Below, piece after piece: positions 14,687 through 22,675 of a stretch of 29,322 nt of DNA; position 1 is the first letter of the stretch; every line of letters starts with the position of its first letter. The position numbers and the translations under genes are program-made. Source of the stretch: CAYQTO01 sp964420455 (GTDB lineage: Bacteria > Sumerlaeota > Sumerlaeia > SLMS01); contig CAYQTO010000024.1 in the NCBI GenBank assembly GCA_964420455.1, positions 1-29,322 on the forward strand, read 5' to 3'. Below the pieces are notes generated by a model. That model made no database searches, was not told the origin of the DNA, and was given only the letters and a program-made list of their open reading frames with translations.

Positions 14687-15385
14687 ATGAATGCATCGCA
14701 CGCGCGGCGTCGCGTGGGGTTCACCCTCATCGAACTGCTGATCGTGGTCGCCATCATCTCCATCCTGGCGGCGCTCGGGCTATACAACTTCCGAAGCGCC
14801 TCGGAACGCGCCCGGAAGAGCGCGGACATGGCGAACCTCAAGACCATCGCCGCCGGGCTCCAGCTCTACTACGTGGACCATGGCAACCTGCCGCCGGCGG
14901 ACCGCGAGGCGGGCCCGTTTCCCTCCCACACGCGCGACTTCACCCAGGTGGGCAATGCCCCGGCCGCCGGGGGCTCCTGGGATGGCATTCCCTGGCTGCT
15001 GTACGACCTTGGCTATGTCAGCAACTGGCGGACTCTCTTCACGCCAAAGTATATCGATCTATACGGCGGGGGCGAGACACACCGCGGCGGGCATCCGCGC
15101 TTCCACAATTTCCGCTACGCCTACAACAGCTCGGCCCTTTCCACCGGGGGGCACCTGGGGGGGGACGGCAACGTGATGTCCGGCGAGGTCTGGATTGTCC
15201 GCAACCTGTTCGTCGACCCGCGTTACGGGTGGTATGGGGCGAACTACCCGCAGTTTCCAGCCGACTACAGCTATCCCTGGGGCGAGGGCGAACAGGGGGG
15301 GCGGCTCGAACACGCGCTCTATTCGGACTTCGCCGTGCGAACGGTCGTCGGCGGCACCGACGAGGTCTTCAACGGCCCGGGCTGA
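14687..15385 (+). CDS. Prepilin-like type II secretion pseudopilin (GspG-like)
   Basis: The protein has 232 residues and a textbook class III signal: a short basic leader, then the prepilin peptidase site between Gly11 and Phe12 (RRRVG, FTLIELL) with Glu at mature position 5 (Glu16). A hydrophobic helix of about 20 residues follows, then the helix continues as SERARKSADMANLKTIAAGL, typical of GspG-type major pseudopilins. The C-terminal half is rich in Gly, Tyr and Trp (for example GWYGANYPQFPADYSYPWG), so it is longer and different from ordinary GspG. It is probably assembled at the inner membrane and reaches into the periplasm. No secretion or pilus gene is next to it. The cobalamin riboswitch is its leader, which is unusual. 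ATG 14687 has GGGAAAGG upstream. Confidence 0.88.
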   Translation: MNASHARRRVGFTLIELLIVVAIISILAALGLYNFRSASERARKSADMANLKTIAAGLQLYYVDHGNLPPADREAGPFPSHTRDFTQVGNAPAAGGSWDGIPWLLYDLGYVSNWRTLFTPKYIDLYGGGETHRGGHPRFHNFRYAYNSSALSTGGHLGGDGNVMSGEVWIVRNLFVDPRYGWYGANYPQFPADYSYPWGEGEQGGRLEHALYSDFAVRTVVGGTDEVFNGPG

Positions 15386-15392
15386 CTTCGTC

Positions 15393-16262
15393 TCACTGGT
15401 TGCCGTACAGGCATTCCTTGCGCGCGGTCAGAAACCCGCCCAGCGCCATCATGAAAACGAAGGTCCCCGCAAGGACGACGAAGAGGAACCAGGGCGAAGC
15501 CGGGTCCTCCCCACCGCCGAGGGCAATCACCTGCTGGCTTCGCTGCGTGACCTGGTGCGGCAACATCTCGCGCAGGTAGTAGGAGACCGTGAAGTACTTG
15601 AGTATACCGGGAAGGAACGCCGAGGCGACCTCCCACCCGTAGATGAAGAGCGCAAAGATCACGTTGCGAAAGATGCTGCTGAGCGCGAGGAAGATGCTCG
15701 AGTAGACGAACAGGGCGATGGTGATGACCGCGAACTCGACAAAGAGTGCGGTGACCTGCTCGCGCGTGAAAAGAAACTCCACCATCCCGGCGAATCCGAG
15801 AGGCAACGCCAACATCACCTTTGTGATGACATGGGTCACATACAGGATCGGGATCGCCATGAGCATGAAGGCGAGGAACTTGCCAACGATGAGGTTCCAT
15901 CGCGGCATGGGACTGAGATAGACGTAATGAAGGGTCTGGTCGTCGAATTCTTCGCGCTGGACCGACTGGCCGAAGTAGACGCCGATGAAGATCAGGCCGA
16001 ACCGCAGGAGGGCGTTCTGGAACATGCCCTCGCCGAGTTCCCGGAGCTCGTTGGAATCATAAGCGCCCCGTTCGACGATACCGCGGAAGAAAGTGATCGT
16101 GGCGATGAGTGCGGCGATGACGACGGGAATCCCGGCCAGCAGCGAAACCGCCCAGATATGGCGCGAGTGAAGGTACCGCCAGAGGGAAAGCCGCACAAAG
16201 GCGAAAAGCTGGCGCAGGTAGAGGCGGCTGGCCGGCTCGTCGCTAGTGAGGGGTGTCTCCAT
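15393..16262 (-). CDS. ABC-2 type transporter permease
   Basis: From ATG 16262 the protein has 289 residues with about six membrane segments, the first at about 36-59 and the last near the C-terminus (WFLFVVLAGTFVFMMALGGF). The loop after segment two, DDQTLHYVYLSPMPRWNLIV, is the recognisable coupling region of ABC-2 type permeases, which export drugs, lipids or polysaccharides with a separate ATPase. The ATG at 16262 has GGAAG six bases upstream and overlaps the stop of the ATPase gene by 20 bases. An upstream start at 16328 would lie deep in that gene and is rejected. It is the last gene of the minus-strand cluster and ends seven bases from the pseudopilin stop. Confidence 0.87.
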   Translation of the reverse strand: METPLTSDEPASRLYLRQLFAFVRLSLWRYLHSRHIWAVSLLAGIPVVIAALIATITFFRGIVERGAYDSNELRELGEGMFQNALLRFGLIFIGVYFGQSVQREEFDDQTLHYVYLSPMPRWNLIVGKFLAFMLMAIPILYVTHVITKVMLALPLGFAGMVEFLFTREQVTALFVEFAVITIALFVYSSIFLALSSIFRNVIFALFIYGWEVASAFLPGILKYFTVSYYLREMLPHQVTQRSQQVIALGGGEDPASPWFLFVVLAGTFVFMMALGGFLTARKECLYGNQ

Positions 16263-17208
16263 GGAGGCTTCCGGTGTTGGCGAGATACTCGAAGATGCTG
16301 GCGATGTTTTCGTCGGAGACAGTGACAAGGCTCACCTCCGCCCCGTGGTCGAGGACAAGTGTGTTCAAATCGTCATAGAATTGCCCGATGTCGGCCGTTT
16401 CGAGGATGGTCACCTGGTCGACTTCCTCGACCTTGGCGCTTTGGATGTAGGGCTTTTCGAGGAAGTAGACCGCCGCGCCCCGGGGGTCCCCCGAGCGGAT
16501 CAACACCCGGTGGGGGTGGCGGTTGAGGTTCGCCCGCACCTCGCGCACGTCGCCCTCCGCCAGCAGATACCCCCCGCTCAACAGCAGGATGTTGTTTGTC
16601 ATCGACTCGATTTCATGGAGCACGTGGGAGCTGATCAGGACGTTGCGCCCCTCGCTGCCGAAGCGGCGGATCAACTCCACCATCTCGTGGCGGCCGACCG
16701 CATCGAGGCCGTTCAGCGGCTCGTCGAGGATGACCACCTCCGGATTGTGGGCGATCGCGAGCGCCACCTTTGTCCGCTGGCGCATGCCCTTCGAGTAGCC
16801 GTGGAGGCGCCGATTCATCGCATGCGCCATGTTCAGCTGTTCCATGGCGTGGATGGCGGCGCTGCGGGCCCGCTGGCGCATCCACCCGCGCAGCAGCAGC
16901 ATGCTCTCGATGAAGTCCCGCCCGCTCATCTTTTCGAAGAACGAGTCGGACTGGCTGCAGTAGCCGATGCGGTGCATGAGCGGCGGATTGTTCCAGGCGC
17001 GCTCGCCAAAGAGGAGCACCTCGCCATGGCTCGGACGAATGAGCCCCGCCATGAGGTTCATGATCGTCGACTTGCCGGCGCCGTTGGGCCCGAGCAGGCC
17101 CGTGATGCCGCTTTGGAGAGATGCCGTGATACGGTTCACGCCGATCACGTCGCCGTACCAGCGCGAGACGTTCTTCAACTCGATGAGGGGGGATCCGTGG
17201 GTGGTCAT
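16243..17208 (-). CDS. ABC transporter ATP-binding protein (second ATPase)
   Basis: The 321-residue nucleotide-binding subunit powers the permease encoded right after it. Walker A is GPNGAGKST (40-48), the Q-loop glutamine is Gln86 (CSQSDS), the signature is YSKGMRQR (138-145), Walker B is VVILDEP (158-164) with catalytic Glu163, and the H-loop is His195 (ISSH). After the core there is a C-terminal extension of about 100 residues, including SGDPRGAAVYFLEK, as in CcmA/NatA-like exporters with an extra regulatory domain. It lies 4 bases after the upstream permease gene. The two ATPase/permease pairs are therefore a continuous translationally coupled string, possibly two half-assemblies of one exporter or two exporters. 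Confidence 0.94.
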   Translation of the reverse strand: MTTHGSPLIELKNVSRWYGDVIGVNRITASLQSGITGLLGPNGAGKSTIMNLMAGLIRPSHGEVLLFGERAWNNPPLMHRIGYCSQSDSFFEKMSGRDFIESMLLLRGWMRQRARSAAIHAMEQLNMAHAMNRRLHGYSKGMRQRTKVALAIAHNPEVVILDEPLNGLDAVGRHEMVELIRRFGSEGRNVLISSHVLHEIESMTNNILLLSGGYLLAEGDVREVRANLNRHPHRVLIRSGDPRGAAVYFLEKPYIQSAKVEEVDQVTILETADIGQFYDDLNTLVLDHGAEVSLVTVSDENIASIFEYLANTGSLHGDTPH

Positions 17209-17212
17209 GGCG

Positions 17213-18232
17213 CTAGTCCGTATAGACCTCCACGGGGCGCAGCACCCACAGCATCACCCCGACGGCGAGCACGCACCAGCCGACGAAGACGGAAAGGAGC
17301 TTGAGCGGCGTCGCGGACGGCGGCGGCGCGAGGTCGAAGCAGGCCTGGAGCCAGCCGAGTACCAGCGAAATCAGCCCGATGTCCGGGAACGAATCCGTCA
17401 GCGCGTTCTGGATGAATCCGGTGAAGAAGGTCGTGGCGACGAGGATGATGATCATGAGCGAGGCGCCGTGGCGTGCATTCTTGGTCACCGCCGAGCAGGC
17501 AAGGCTGTAGAGGCTCAGGAGGATGGTCATGAGGGTGGCCACGCCCAGCGCGAGCACGAGGGTGCCGCCTGAACCCCGCCAGAACATGCGTTCGACGGGA
17601 CGGGAATCCTCCCCGGCGAGGCCCTGGGACACGGCGTTGTCCACCATCGCCTGGATCTGGCCGAGGGCGGACGAGTCGCCCCGCCCGCGCTCCCTCGCGG
17701 CCTCCACCTCCACCGCCGGGGTCCCCCAGAAGTCCTCGTGAAACCGAAAGTCCAACGGATAGATCGAGAACATCAGCGCAAAGAGCACGAAGACCTGGAA
17801 CACGGTCAGGTATGCCATCAGCGCGGCGAGGCCCAGGAACTTGCCGGCGATGTAGTCCGACCGAAAGATCGGGCGGCTGAAAAGGATCGGCAGCGCCTTG
17901 TGCTGGCGCTCCGGCGCGATCATCCGCGGCGCCGTCATCAGGCAGACCAGAAAGCAGACGAAGAACTGGGTGAAGAGGAACCGCTGGAAGATCGTCCCCG
18001 TCGTCATGAGGTCCATGTTGATGTTCAGCATGGTCTGGAGCTCCGTCGAGGAGACGATCACGAGATAGCCCGTATAGCCGAGGAGCTGGATGCTGCCGGC
18101 GCCGAAGAGCACCACGGCGACCCAGCGGTTGAAGACCGCCCTCAGGGTCGCCTTGGGAATCGCGAGCACCCGTTGGCTGCGGGAAAGAACCTCGCCCTCC
18201 CAGGCGCGGTACTTGATCTCATACACGGGCAT
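17213..18232 (-). CDS. ABC-2 type transporter permease (large periplasmic loop)
   Basis: The 339-residue integral membrane protein begins with a soluble stretch (VYEIKYRAWEGEV) often seen in this permease family. About six membrane segments follow, roughly at residues 37-60, 85-102, 132-159, 223-249, 256-273 and 312-333. The PRMIAPERQHKALPILFSRP region after segment two is the coupling motif for the ATPase. A loop of about 60 residues between segments three and four is longer and charged (AARERGRGDSSALGQ). The start ATG at 18232 overlaps the preceding ATPase gene by 14 bases. Its stop is four bases from the next ATPase start. Substrate unknown. Confidence 0.88.
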   Translation of the reverse strand: MPVYEIKYRAWEGEVLSRSQRVLAIPKATLRAVFNRWVAVVLFGAGSIQLLGYTGYLVIVSSTELQTMLNINMDLMTTGTIFQRFLFTQFFVCFLVCLMTAPRMIAPERQHKALPILFSRPIFRSDYIAGKFLGLAALMAYLTVFQVFVLFALMFSIYPLDFRFHEDFWGTPAVEVEAARERGRGDSSALGQIQAMVDNAVSQGLAGEDSRPVERMFWRGSGGTLVLALGVATLMTILLSLYSLACSAVTKNARHGASLMIIILVATTFFTGFIQNALTDSFPDIGLISLVLGWLQACFDLAPPPSATPLKLLSVFVGWCVLAVGVMLWVLRPVEVYTD

Positions 18233-19157
18233 CGGCGGCCTCCCGCTCGGCGTCGTAGAGCGCCTTCATGAAGATCTCCTCGAGGGTGTCGCGCTTGTAG
18301 TGAAAGTGGCGGAGCTGGACGCCGAGGTCGCGGGCGATCTGAAAGATGGACCGGGTGCCGGCGTCCTCCGGGAGACGCACCCGGATCGTCCCGCGGCCGT
18401 CCTCGTGGCACTCCCATCCGAGCGCTGCCATCGCGCCGAGGAAGCGCTCCCGGTCGCCGTCTATACGAATGTCATAGGTCCGCAAGTCTTCCGACTTCAA
18501 CTCGTCGATGCGGCCGTTCAGGATCACCTGACCTTCGTTGATGACGGTCACCGTGTCGCAGCAGAACTCGACGTCGCGAAGGATGTGGGAGCACATGACG
18601 ACGACGGAGCCGGAGATTTCGCCGATATCGCGGATAAGCCGGAGCATCTCCTCGCGGCCCTCGGGGTCGAGGGCGTTCGTAGGCTCGTCGAGGATCAGCA
18701 CCTTCGGCCCATGGACGAGCGCCTGGGCGAGCTTCACCCGCTGCTGGTTGCCGAGCGAGTAGGTCTCCACCGGGCGGTAGCGCAGCTCGCCCAGGCCCAC
18801 GTAATACAACACCTCGTGGGCGCGCTCCATCGCGTCGTTGGACGACAGGCCGGACAGCTCGCCCACGTAGTGAAGCAGCCGCACGGCGGACAGCCCTTTG
18901 ATATACGACTCGTGTTCGGGCATGTAGCCGGTCACCCGACGGATGTCGAGCTGGCGCGTGCGTATATCCATGCCCAGGATGCGGGCAGTTCCCTCGGACG
19001 GCTGGTGAAACCCAAGCAGAGTGCGGATAAGGGTGGACTTGCCGGCGCCGTTGGGCCCGAGGAGTCCGATCGAGCGTCCTTCAAGCCGCGCCGACATCGA
19101 CTTCAACACCCGCCGACGCCCGTAGTTCACGGAAAGATTGTCGAGTTCGATGAACAC
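18219..19157 (-). CDS. ABC transporter ATP-binding protein (first ATPase)
   Basis: The 312-residue nucleotide-binding subunit has Walker A GPNGAGKST (34-42), signature YSLGNQQR (133-140), Walker B VLILDEP (153-159) with Glu158, and His191 in the H-loop. At the Q-loop position the protein reads GYMPEHE, with Glu81 in place of the usual Gln. The C-terminal region of about 90 residues (for example DDIRIDGDRE-type and RHFHYKRDTLEEIF) resembles the extension of LptB/NatA-type exporters. It starts 72 bases downstream of the FecR-type gene, past a strong hairpin. It should pair with the permease encoded next. Confidence 0.94.
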   Translation of the reverse strand: MFIELDNLSVNYGRRRVLKSMSARLEGRSIGLLGPNGAGKSTLIRTLLGFHQPSEGTARILGMDIRTRQLDIRRVTGYMPEHESYIKGLSAVRLLHYVGELSGLSSNDAMERAHEVLYYVGLGELRYRPVETYSLGNQQRVKLAQALVHGPKVLILDEPTNALDPEGREEMLRLIRDIGEISGSVVVMCSHILRDVEFCCDTVTVINEGQVILNGRIDELKSEDLRTYDIRIDGDRERFLGAMAALGWECHEDGRGTIRVRLPEDAGTRSIFQIARDLGVQLRHFHYKRDTLEEIFMKALYDAEREAADARV

Positions 19158-19180
19158 CGTGTCCCCCGTTGGTGAAGTCC

Positions 19181-19218
19181 GGCCGGGCGGTGGATGTTCT
19201 CCCTCCCACCGCCCGGCC
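19181..19218 (-). terminator. Perfect 13-bp hairpin between FecR-type gene and ABC genes
   Basis: GGCCGGGCGGTGG (19181-19193) and CCACCGCCCGGCC (19206-19218) are exact inverted copies separated by 12 bases, in the 71-base gap after the FecR-type stop. A T-run is lacking on the minus strand, so it is not a classical Rho-independent terminator. It may partly terminate, stabilise the upstream mRNA end or set the ratio of regulator to transporter. It is the strongest inverted repeat I see outside genes. Confidence 0.5.
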
Positions 19219-19228
19219 CGGTTCCTCC

Positions 19229-21865
19229 CTAACGTCCGTTGGAACTGATCCAGTCCGCAACCGCCGGAATCATCCCCGCCATGGCAAAGCCGCCCTTGAT
19301 CCCCTCGATGTAGAAGTCGACGTGGGATTCGCCGGCGATGGCGTAGTAGACGGAGGCATTGTTTCCCGGCCGGGCCCCGAGCAGCGCCGGATCGATGGGG
19401 ATATTGCGCGCGCGGAACACCTCCTCGAGGACGGGCGCTGCGGCCCCGAGCGACTGGCCCGGCCCCACATACACGAGCCCCGAGACGTGGCTGCCGCTCA
19501 GCGCCGGGAGCGCCTCGACGAACGCCCGCTCGCGGTCGAGGGTCTGGTCCGCCAGGTACACATCAATCGTCATCCGAAGGAAGTCGCGCCCAGGCCCGAA
19601 AACCACGAAGTCATCCACCAGCGCGTAGGAGAAGGTGAACGGCAGCTCGACGAAGCTGCGGACCTCGACGATCACGTGGTTGCGATACATCTCGTCGACG
19701 ATTTCCGGCTGTGGCTTGAGCGGGTGCAGGTCGGCCAGCCCGTAGATGAAGTCGAGGGCGGCCTGGTTGAAGGCCAGCGGGTCCACCGCCTCAAAGGCCA
19801 GCTTGACGTTCGGGACGGGAAGCACCGGGTTGTCCAGGCCAACGACGACTTCGTTGCCGAGCGAGTCGGTCATGCGACGGAAGGCGTCGAAGACGGGATC
19901 CTGTGAAATCTCCGACTCCTGCTCGTCGCCGTGCCATCCAACCATGTCGCGGAGGATGTCGCCGGGGCGGCGAACACGTGCTGCGGCGATGAGATGGGCG
20001 TCGGGGGAGAAGAGTTTGAACCCGGAGAGGGGTCCGGGTCGGTCGAGCCAGCTGGCGACACCGCGACGCTCGCCGTCGAAGGTCATGCGCATGCCGCGGT
20101 TTTCCGCCTGGTCGGCGAAGCTCGTCGCGGCGACAATCGACCGCAGGTTCCCGATCCCGACCCGGTCGAGGGCCCGGTCAAAGGACTCGTCCGGCAGATT
20201 CGCCAGCATCTGGCGGGCGTCGAGGGCTGCCGTGAAGTAGCTCCCCGGCGTCTGTGTATAGACATCCTCCACGAAGGGGGACGCGGCGTACCCGGTCCGC
20301 TCCCACGGGCCATTGGGCATGTCCGCCTCGCCGAGCAGTTCCCGATTCGCCACGAAGACCAGCATTCTGTCCAGCGTCACCTGGGCGCGCGGGCCCTTCT
20401 CGGTGAACTCGTCGCTCTGGTACCATCCATCCAGGCGGCTGTTGATGAGCTCCGAAACGGCGAGGAAATCGTCCGTCACTTGGGCCACCAGCACGAGGCC
20501 GTTGTTGGAGATCCCGACGGTGGCGCTCCCCCGGAGGGAGGCCGCGACCGTGCTGATGTCCTCGTTGGTGAAGAACCGATCGAGGTTCTCGGCGATCTCG
20601 TCCATGCTGTTGGGATCGAGGTTGGTGACCGAATTGACGGCGAAGTTGCGAATGTCGTCGCCGAGGAGCGCATCGGCCAGGTTGTCCTTTCCGGAGGACT
20701 CGAGGAGCCTGGGGACGCTCGGGATTTCGATGAAGCTGATGGTGGAGAGGGGCAGGTAGTCGGTCGTGGGCGCGTGGCCTGCGGAGAGGTTCGTCGCGGT
20801 TGCCGGCGCGGACGCGGTCGCCACGGCCGGAATCTCGGTTGCTGCGGTGACGTCCGGTTCCCTGGCGGGTGCAGCCTCGGCGACAGACGCGTCCACCGGC
20901 GGCACTTCTCCTGGCCCGGAGGCAACGTCGCCGGGGGTGGCGGCCGGCTCTTCCAAGGGAGTGTACTGTTCCACGCGGGCGCTGGCGGGCAGCTCGGCCA
21001 CGAGCCGCCGGCTGTGGCGGCTCCAGGAGATGCGCTGCGCCACGGGGATCGGGTCGGCGTCTATACTGCTGTACGTTTCCCCGGCGGCCAGCCGACGCCG
21101 GACGTTCCGGCTGCGGACCTCAACCTCGCCACGAACAACGCCCACCTCGGAACCGCGCAGGCCCATCACCACGCTGAAGGTCCCGTCGGTGGTCGTCACC
21201 CGCAGGTCCGGCGTGCGAACCTGGACCTCCGCGTCGGCGCCCGGCACGTTGGAGTCCTCCAACTGCACAAGCACCTCGCCCCGTTCGAGCCCAACACGCG
21301 TGGTATCGCCGGATCTGGCGAGTGACACGGTGGAGTTCTCGCGCACCTCGAAACTCCCAAGGCCCCGCGCGAGCTCCACGTCAAGATAGTCACCGGTGAA
21401 CGTGCGGAGCCGTTCCTGTGCGCCGTGGAGGCGAGCATTGCGGACCACCCGCTCCGCCTGGCCGCTGACGAAGGCCCGGGGCCGCCCCTCGATCATGACG
21501 ACCTCGCCCGTCTGGACGCGCGAGAGGTCGGGCTGGTAGAGCACGACACCGGCAACCGCCACGAGAGCGATGGCGGCGGCCGCGGCGATCAGGCCGATGG
21601 ACCGCGCCGTGAGGCCGGCGCGGGCACGCTGCGTGACGGAGGGCACCGTCGAGAGGTCAGGCCGACGGATGCGGTCGCCCTGCGCCGCGTATTCCCCATG
21701 CCACGCCTCCAGCAGCCGCTCCTGCTGGCGGTACTCTTCCAGCAGCTTGTCCACCTCCGGATCGGTCGCGAGGGCCTCCTTGAAGGCCTGCTCCTCCTCC
21801 GGTCCCAGGTCGCCCTCCAGATAACGGAGGACCGCCAGTTCCTTGTCTTCCATCAGGTGCTTCAT
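19229..21865 (-). CDS. FecR-type membrane regulator with anti-sigma-like N-terminus and large exported domain
   Basis: The protein has 878 residues. An acidic helical N-terminus (about 1-60, MEDKELAVLRYLEGDLGP) resembles cytoplasmic anti-sigma domains but shows no zinc-binding His/Cys set. One membrane segment lies at about 89-110 (SIGLIAAAAAIALVAVAGVV). A FecR-like domain follows (about 115-270), recognisable from LGSFEVRENSTVSLARSG and DGTFSVVMGLRGSEVGVVRG. An Ala/Pro/Thr-rich linker leads to a C-terminal domain of about 480 residues, which has a DUF3352-like look and would lie in the periplasm. It starts inside the sigma stop (ATGA overlap, GAGG eight bases upstream). It most likely controls that sigma factor in response to an envelope signal; the signal is unknown. 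Confidence 0.82.
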   Translation of the reverse strand: MKHLMEDKELAVLRYLEGDLGPEEEQAFKEALATDPEVDKLLEEYRQQERLLEAWHGEYAAQGDRIRRPDLSTVPSVTQRARAGLTARSIGLIAAAAAIALVAVAGVVLYQPDLSRVQTGEVVMIEGRPRAFVSGQAERVVRNARLHGAQERLRTFTGDYLDVELARGLGSFEVRENSTVSLARSGDTTRVGLERGEVLVQLEDSNVPGADAEVQVRTPDLRVTTTDGTFSVVMGLRGSEVGVVRGEVEVRSRNVRRRLAAGETYSSIDADPIPVAQRISWSRHSRRLVAELPASARVEQYTPLEEPAATPGDVASGPGEVPPVDASVAEAAPAREPDVTAATEIPAVATASAPATATNLSAGHAPTTDYLPLSTISFIEIPSVPRLLESSGKDNLADALLGDDIRNFAVNSVTNLDPNSMDEIAENLDRFFTNEDISTVAASLRGSATVGISNNGLVLVAQVTDDFLAVSELINSRLDGWYQSDEFTEKGPRAQVTLDRMLVFVANRELLGEADMPNGPWERTGYAASPFVEDVYTQTPGSYFTAALDARQMLANLPDESFDRALDRVGIGNLRSIVAATSFADQAENRGMRMTFDGERRGVASWLDRPGPLSGFKLFSPDAHLIAAARVRRPGDILRDMVGWHGDEQESEISQDPVFDAFRRMTDSLGNEVVVGLDNPVLPVPNVKLAFEAVDPLAFNQAALDFIYGLADLHPLKPQPEIVDEMYRNHVIVEVRSFVELPFTFSYALVDDFVVFGPGRDFLRMTIDVYLADQTLDRERAFVEALPALSGSHVSGLVYVGPGQSLGAAAPVLEEVFRARNIPIDPALLGARPGNNASVYYAIAGESHVDFYIEGIKGGFAMAGMIPAVADWISSNGR

Positions 21866-22494
21866 GATTCTGCCTCGTGGGTTCTGGACCCGTGGGTATG
21901 TCCGCCGCGGTGGTGTTCCGCGGGAGTGTTGGCGGGCGGTGCTTCCGCCGCCTTGATGCGTGCGCGCAGTGCTCGGCGCGCTTCAAACAGCCGCGACTTG
22001 GCGGCCTCGATCCCGATGTCCAGCGTCTCGGCGATCTGCCTGCAGGACATGTGGTCCATGTACTTGAAGCCGAGAACGATCCGGTGGTTTTCCGGGAGTT
22101 CGTTGAGGGCCTGCTCGAGGAGGCGGAGTTCCTCCTCGCGAATGAGCAGGTCCGGGACGGAGATGACGACCGGGGGCGTGGCGCGTTCCGCGGCGCGATC
22201 GAGCCGGCCCGCCTTGCGCAGTTTCTCGTAGCTCATGTTGCGGGCCATCTTGTGGAGCCAGGCGCCGAGGGCGTCGGGCGACCGCAGGTTGCCGAGCGTC
22301 GAAAAAGCCCGGATGTAGACATCGTGGACGACGTCGCCCGCCATGTCGTGGTCCCGGAGGATGCCGAAGGCGGTCGCGTAAATCATGCGCTGGTGACGTT
22401 CGGCCAGTTGCCAGAAGGCGGTGGTGTCGCCCTCCAGGGCACGGGCGAGGAGGGCGCGGGTCCCTTCCTCCGACAAGGCGTGTTTTGATGTCAT
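21862..22494 (-). CDS. ECF-type RNA polymerase sigma factor
   Basis: From ATG 22494 the protein has 210 residues. Region 2 spans ALEGDTTAFWQLAERHQRM through VVHDVYIRAFSTLGNLRS, for core binding and -10 recognition. Region 4 has a helix-turn-helix, LNELPENHRIVLGFKYMDHM then SCRQIAETLDIGIEAAKSRL. A His-rich tail (AEHHRGGHTHGSRTHEAES) follows. The start was chosen because GGAG lies about eight bases upstream and the domain begins soon after. In-frame upstream starts at 22530 and 22599 would add poorly conserved residues. The overlapped FecR-type gene indicates a sigma/anti-sigma pair that may control the ABC genes behind it. Confidence 0.92.
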   Translation of the reverse strand: MTSKHALSEEGTRALLARALEGDTTAFWQLAERHQRMIYATAFGILRDHDMAGDVVHDVYIRAFSTLGNLRSPDALGAWLHKMARNMSYEKLRKAGRLDRAAERATPPVVISVPDLLIREEELRLLEQALNELPENHRIVLGFKYMDHMSCRQIAETLDIGIEAAKSRLFEARRALRARIKAAEAPPANTPAEHHRGGHTHGSRTHEAES

Positions 22495-22575
22495 CGGTCC
22501 ACTCCGGGTGGCTCCCGTTGGCCTTTCCATCTTTTCATCCAAGAGTGACTTTCCTCCGCATTCGGTTGGAAGGTA

Positions 22576-22596
22576 GGGTCGATTTTTCTCCGACCC
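22576..22596 (-). promoter_or_regulatory. Short inverted repeat upstream of ECF sigma gene
   Basis: GGGTCG (22576-22581) and CGACCC (22591-22596) flank an A/T-rich 9-base spacer about 80 bases before the sigma start and before the antiporter gene on the other strand. It might be an operator or a small hairpin in the sigma leader. I see no convincing -35/-10 pair around it on either strand. Confidence 0.25.
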
Positions 22597-22675
22597 CACG
22601 CATATTTCTGCTGCCCGGAGATGGCCGAATCAGCTTCCTGCTCGGCGCGCAGCTATTCCGCCTTCGGGGGATTCC

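Noticed and set aside
19931..21325. Plus-strand open frame of about 460 codons inside the FecR-type gene
   Set aside because: Shadow of the minus-strand FecR-type gene, which has a membrane segment and domain motifs.
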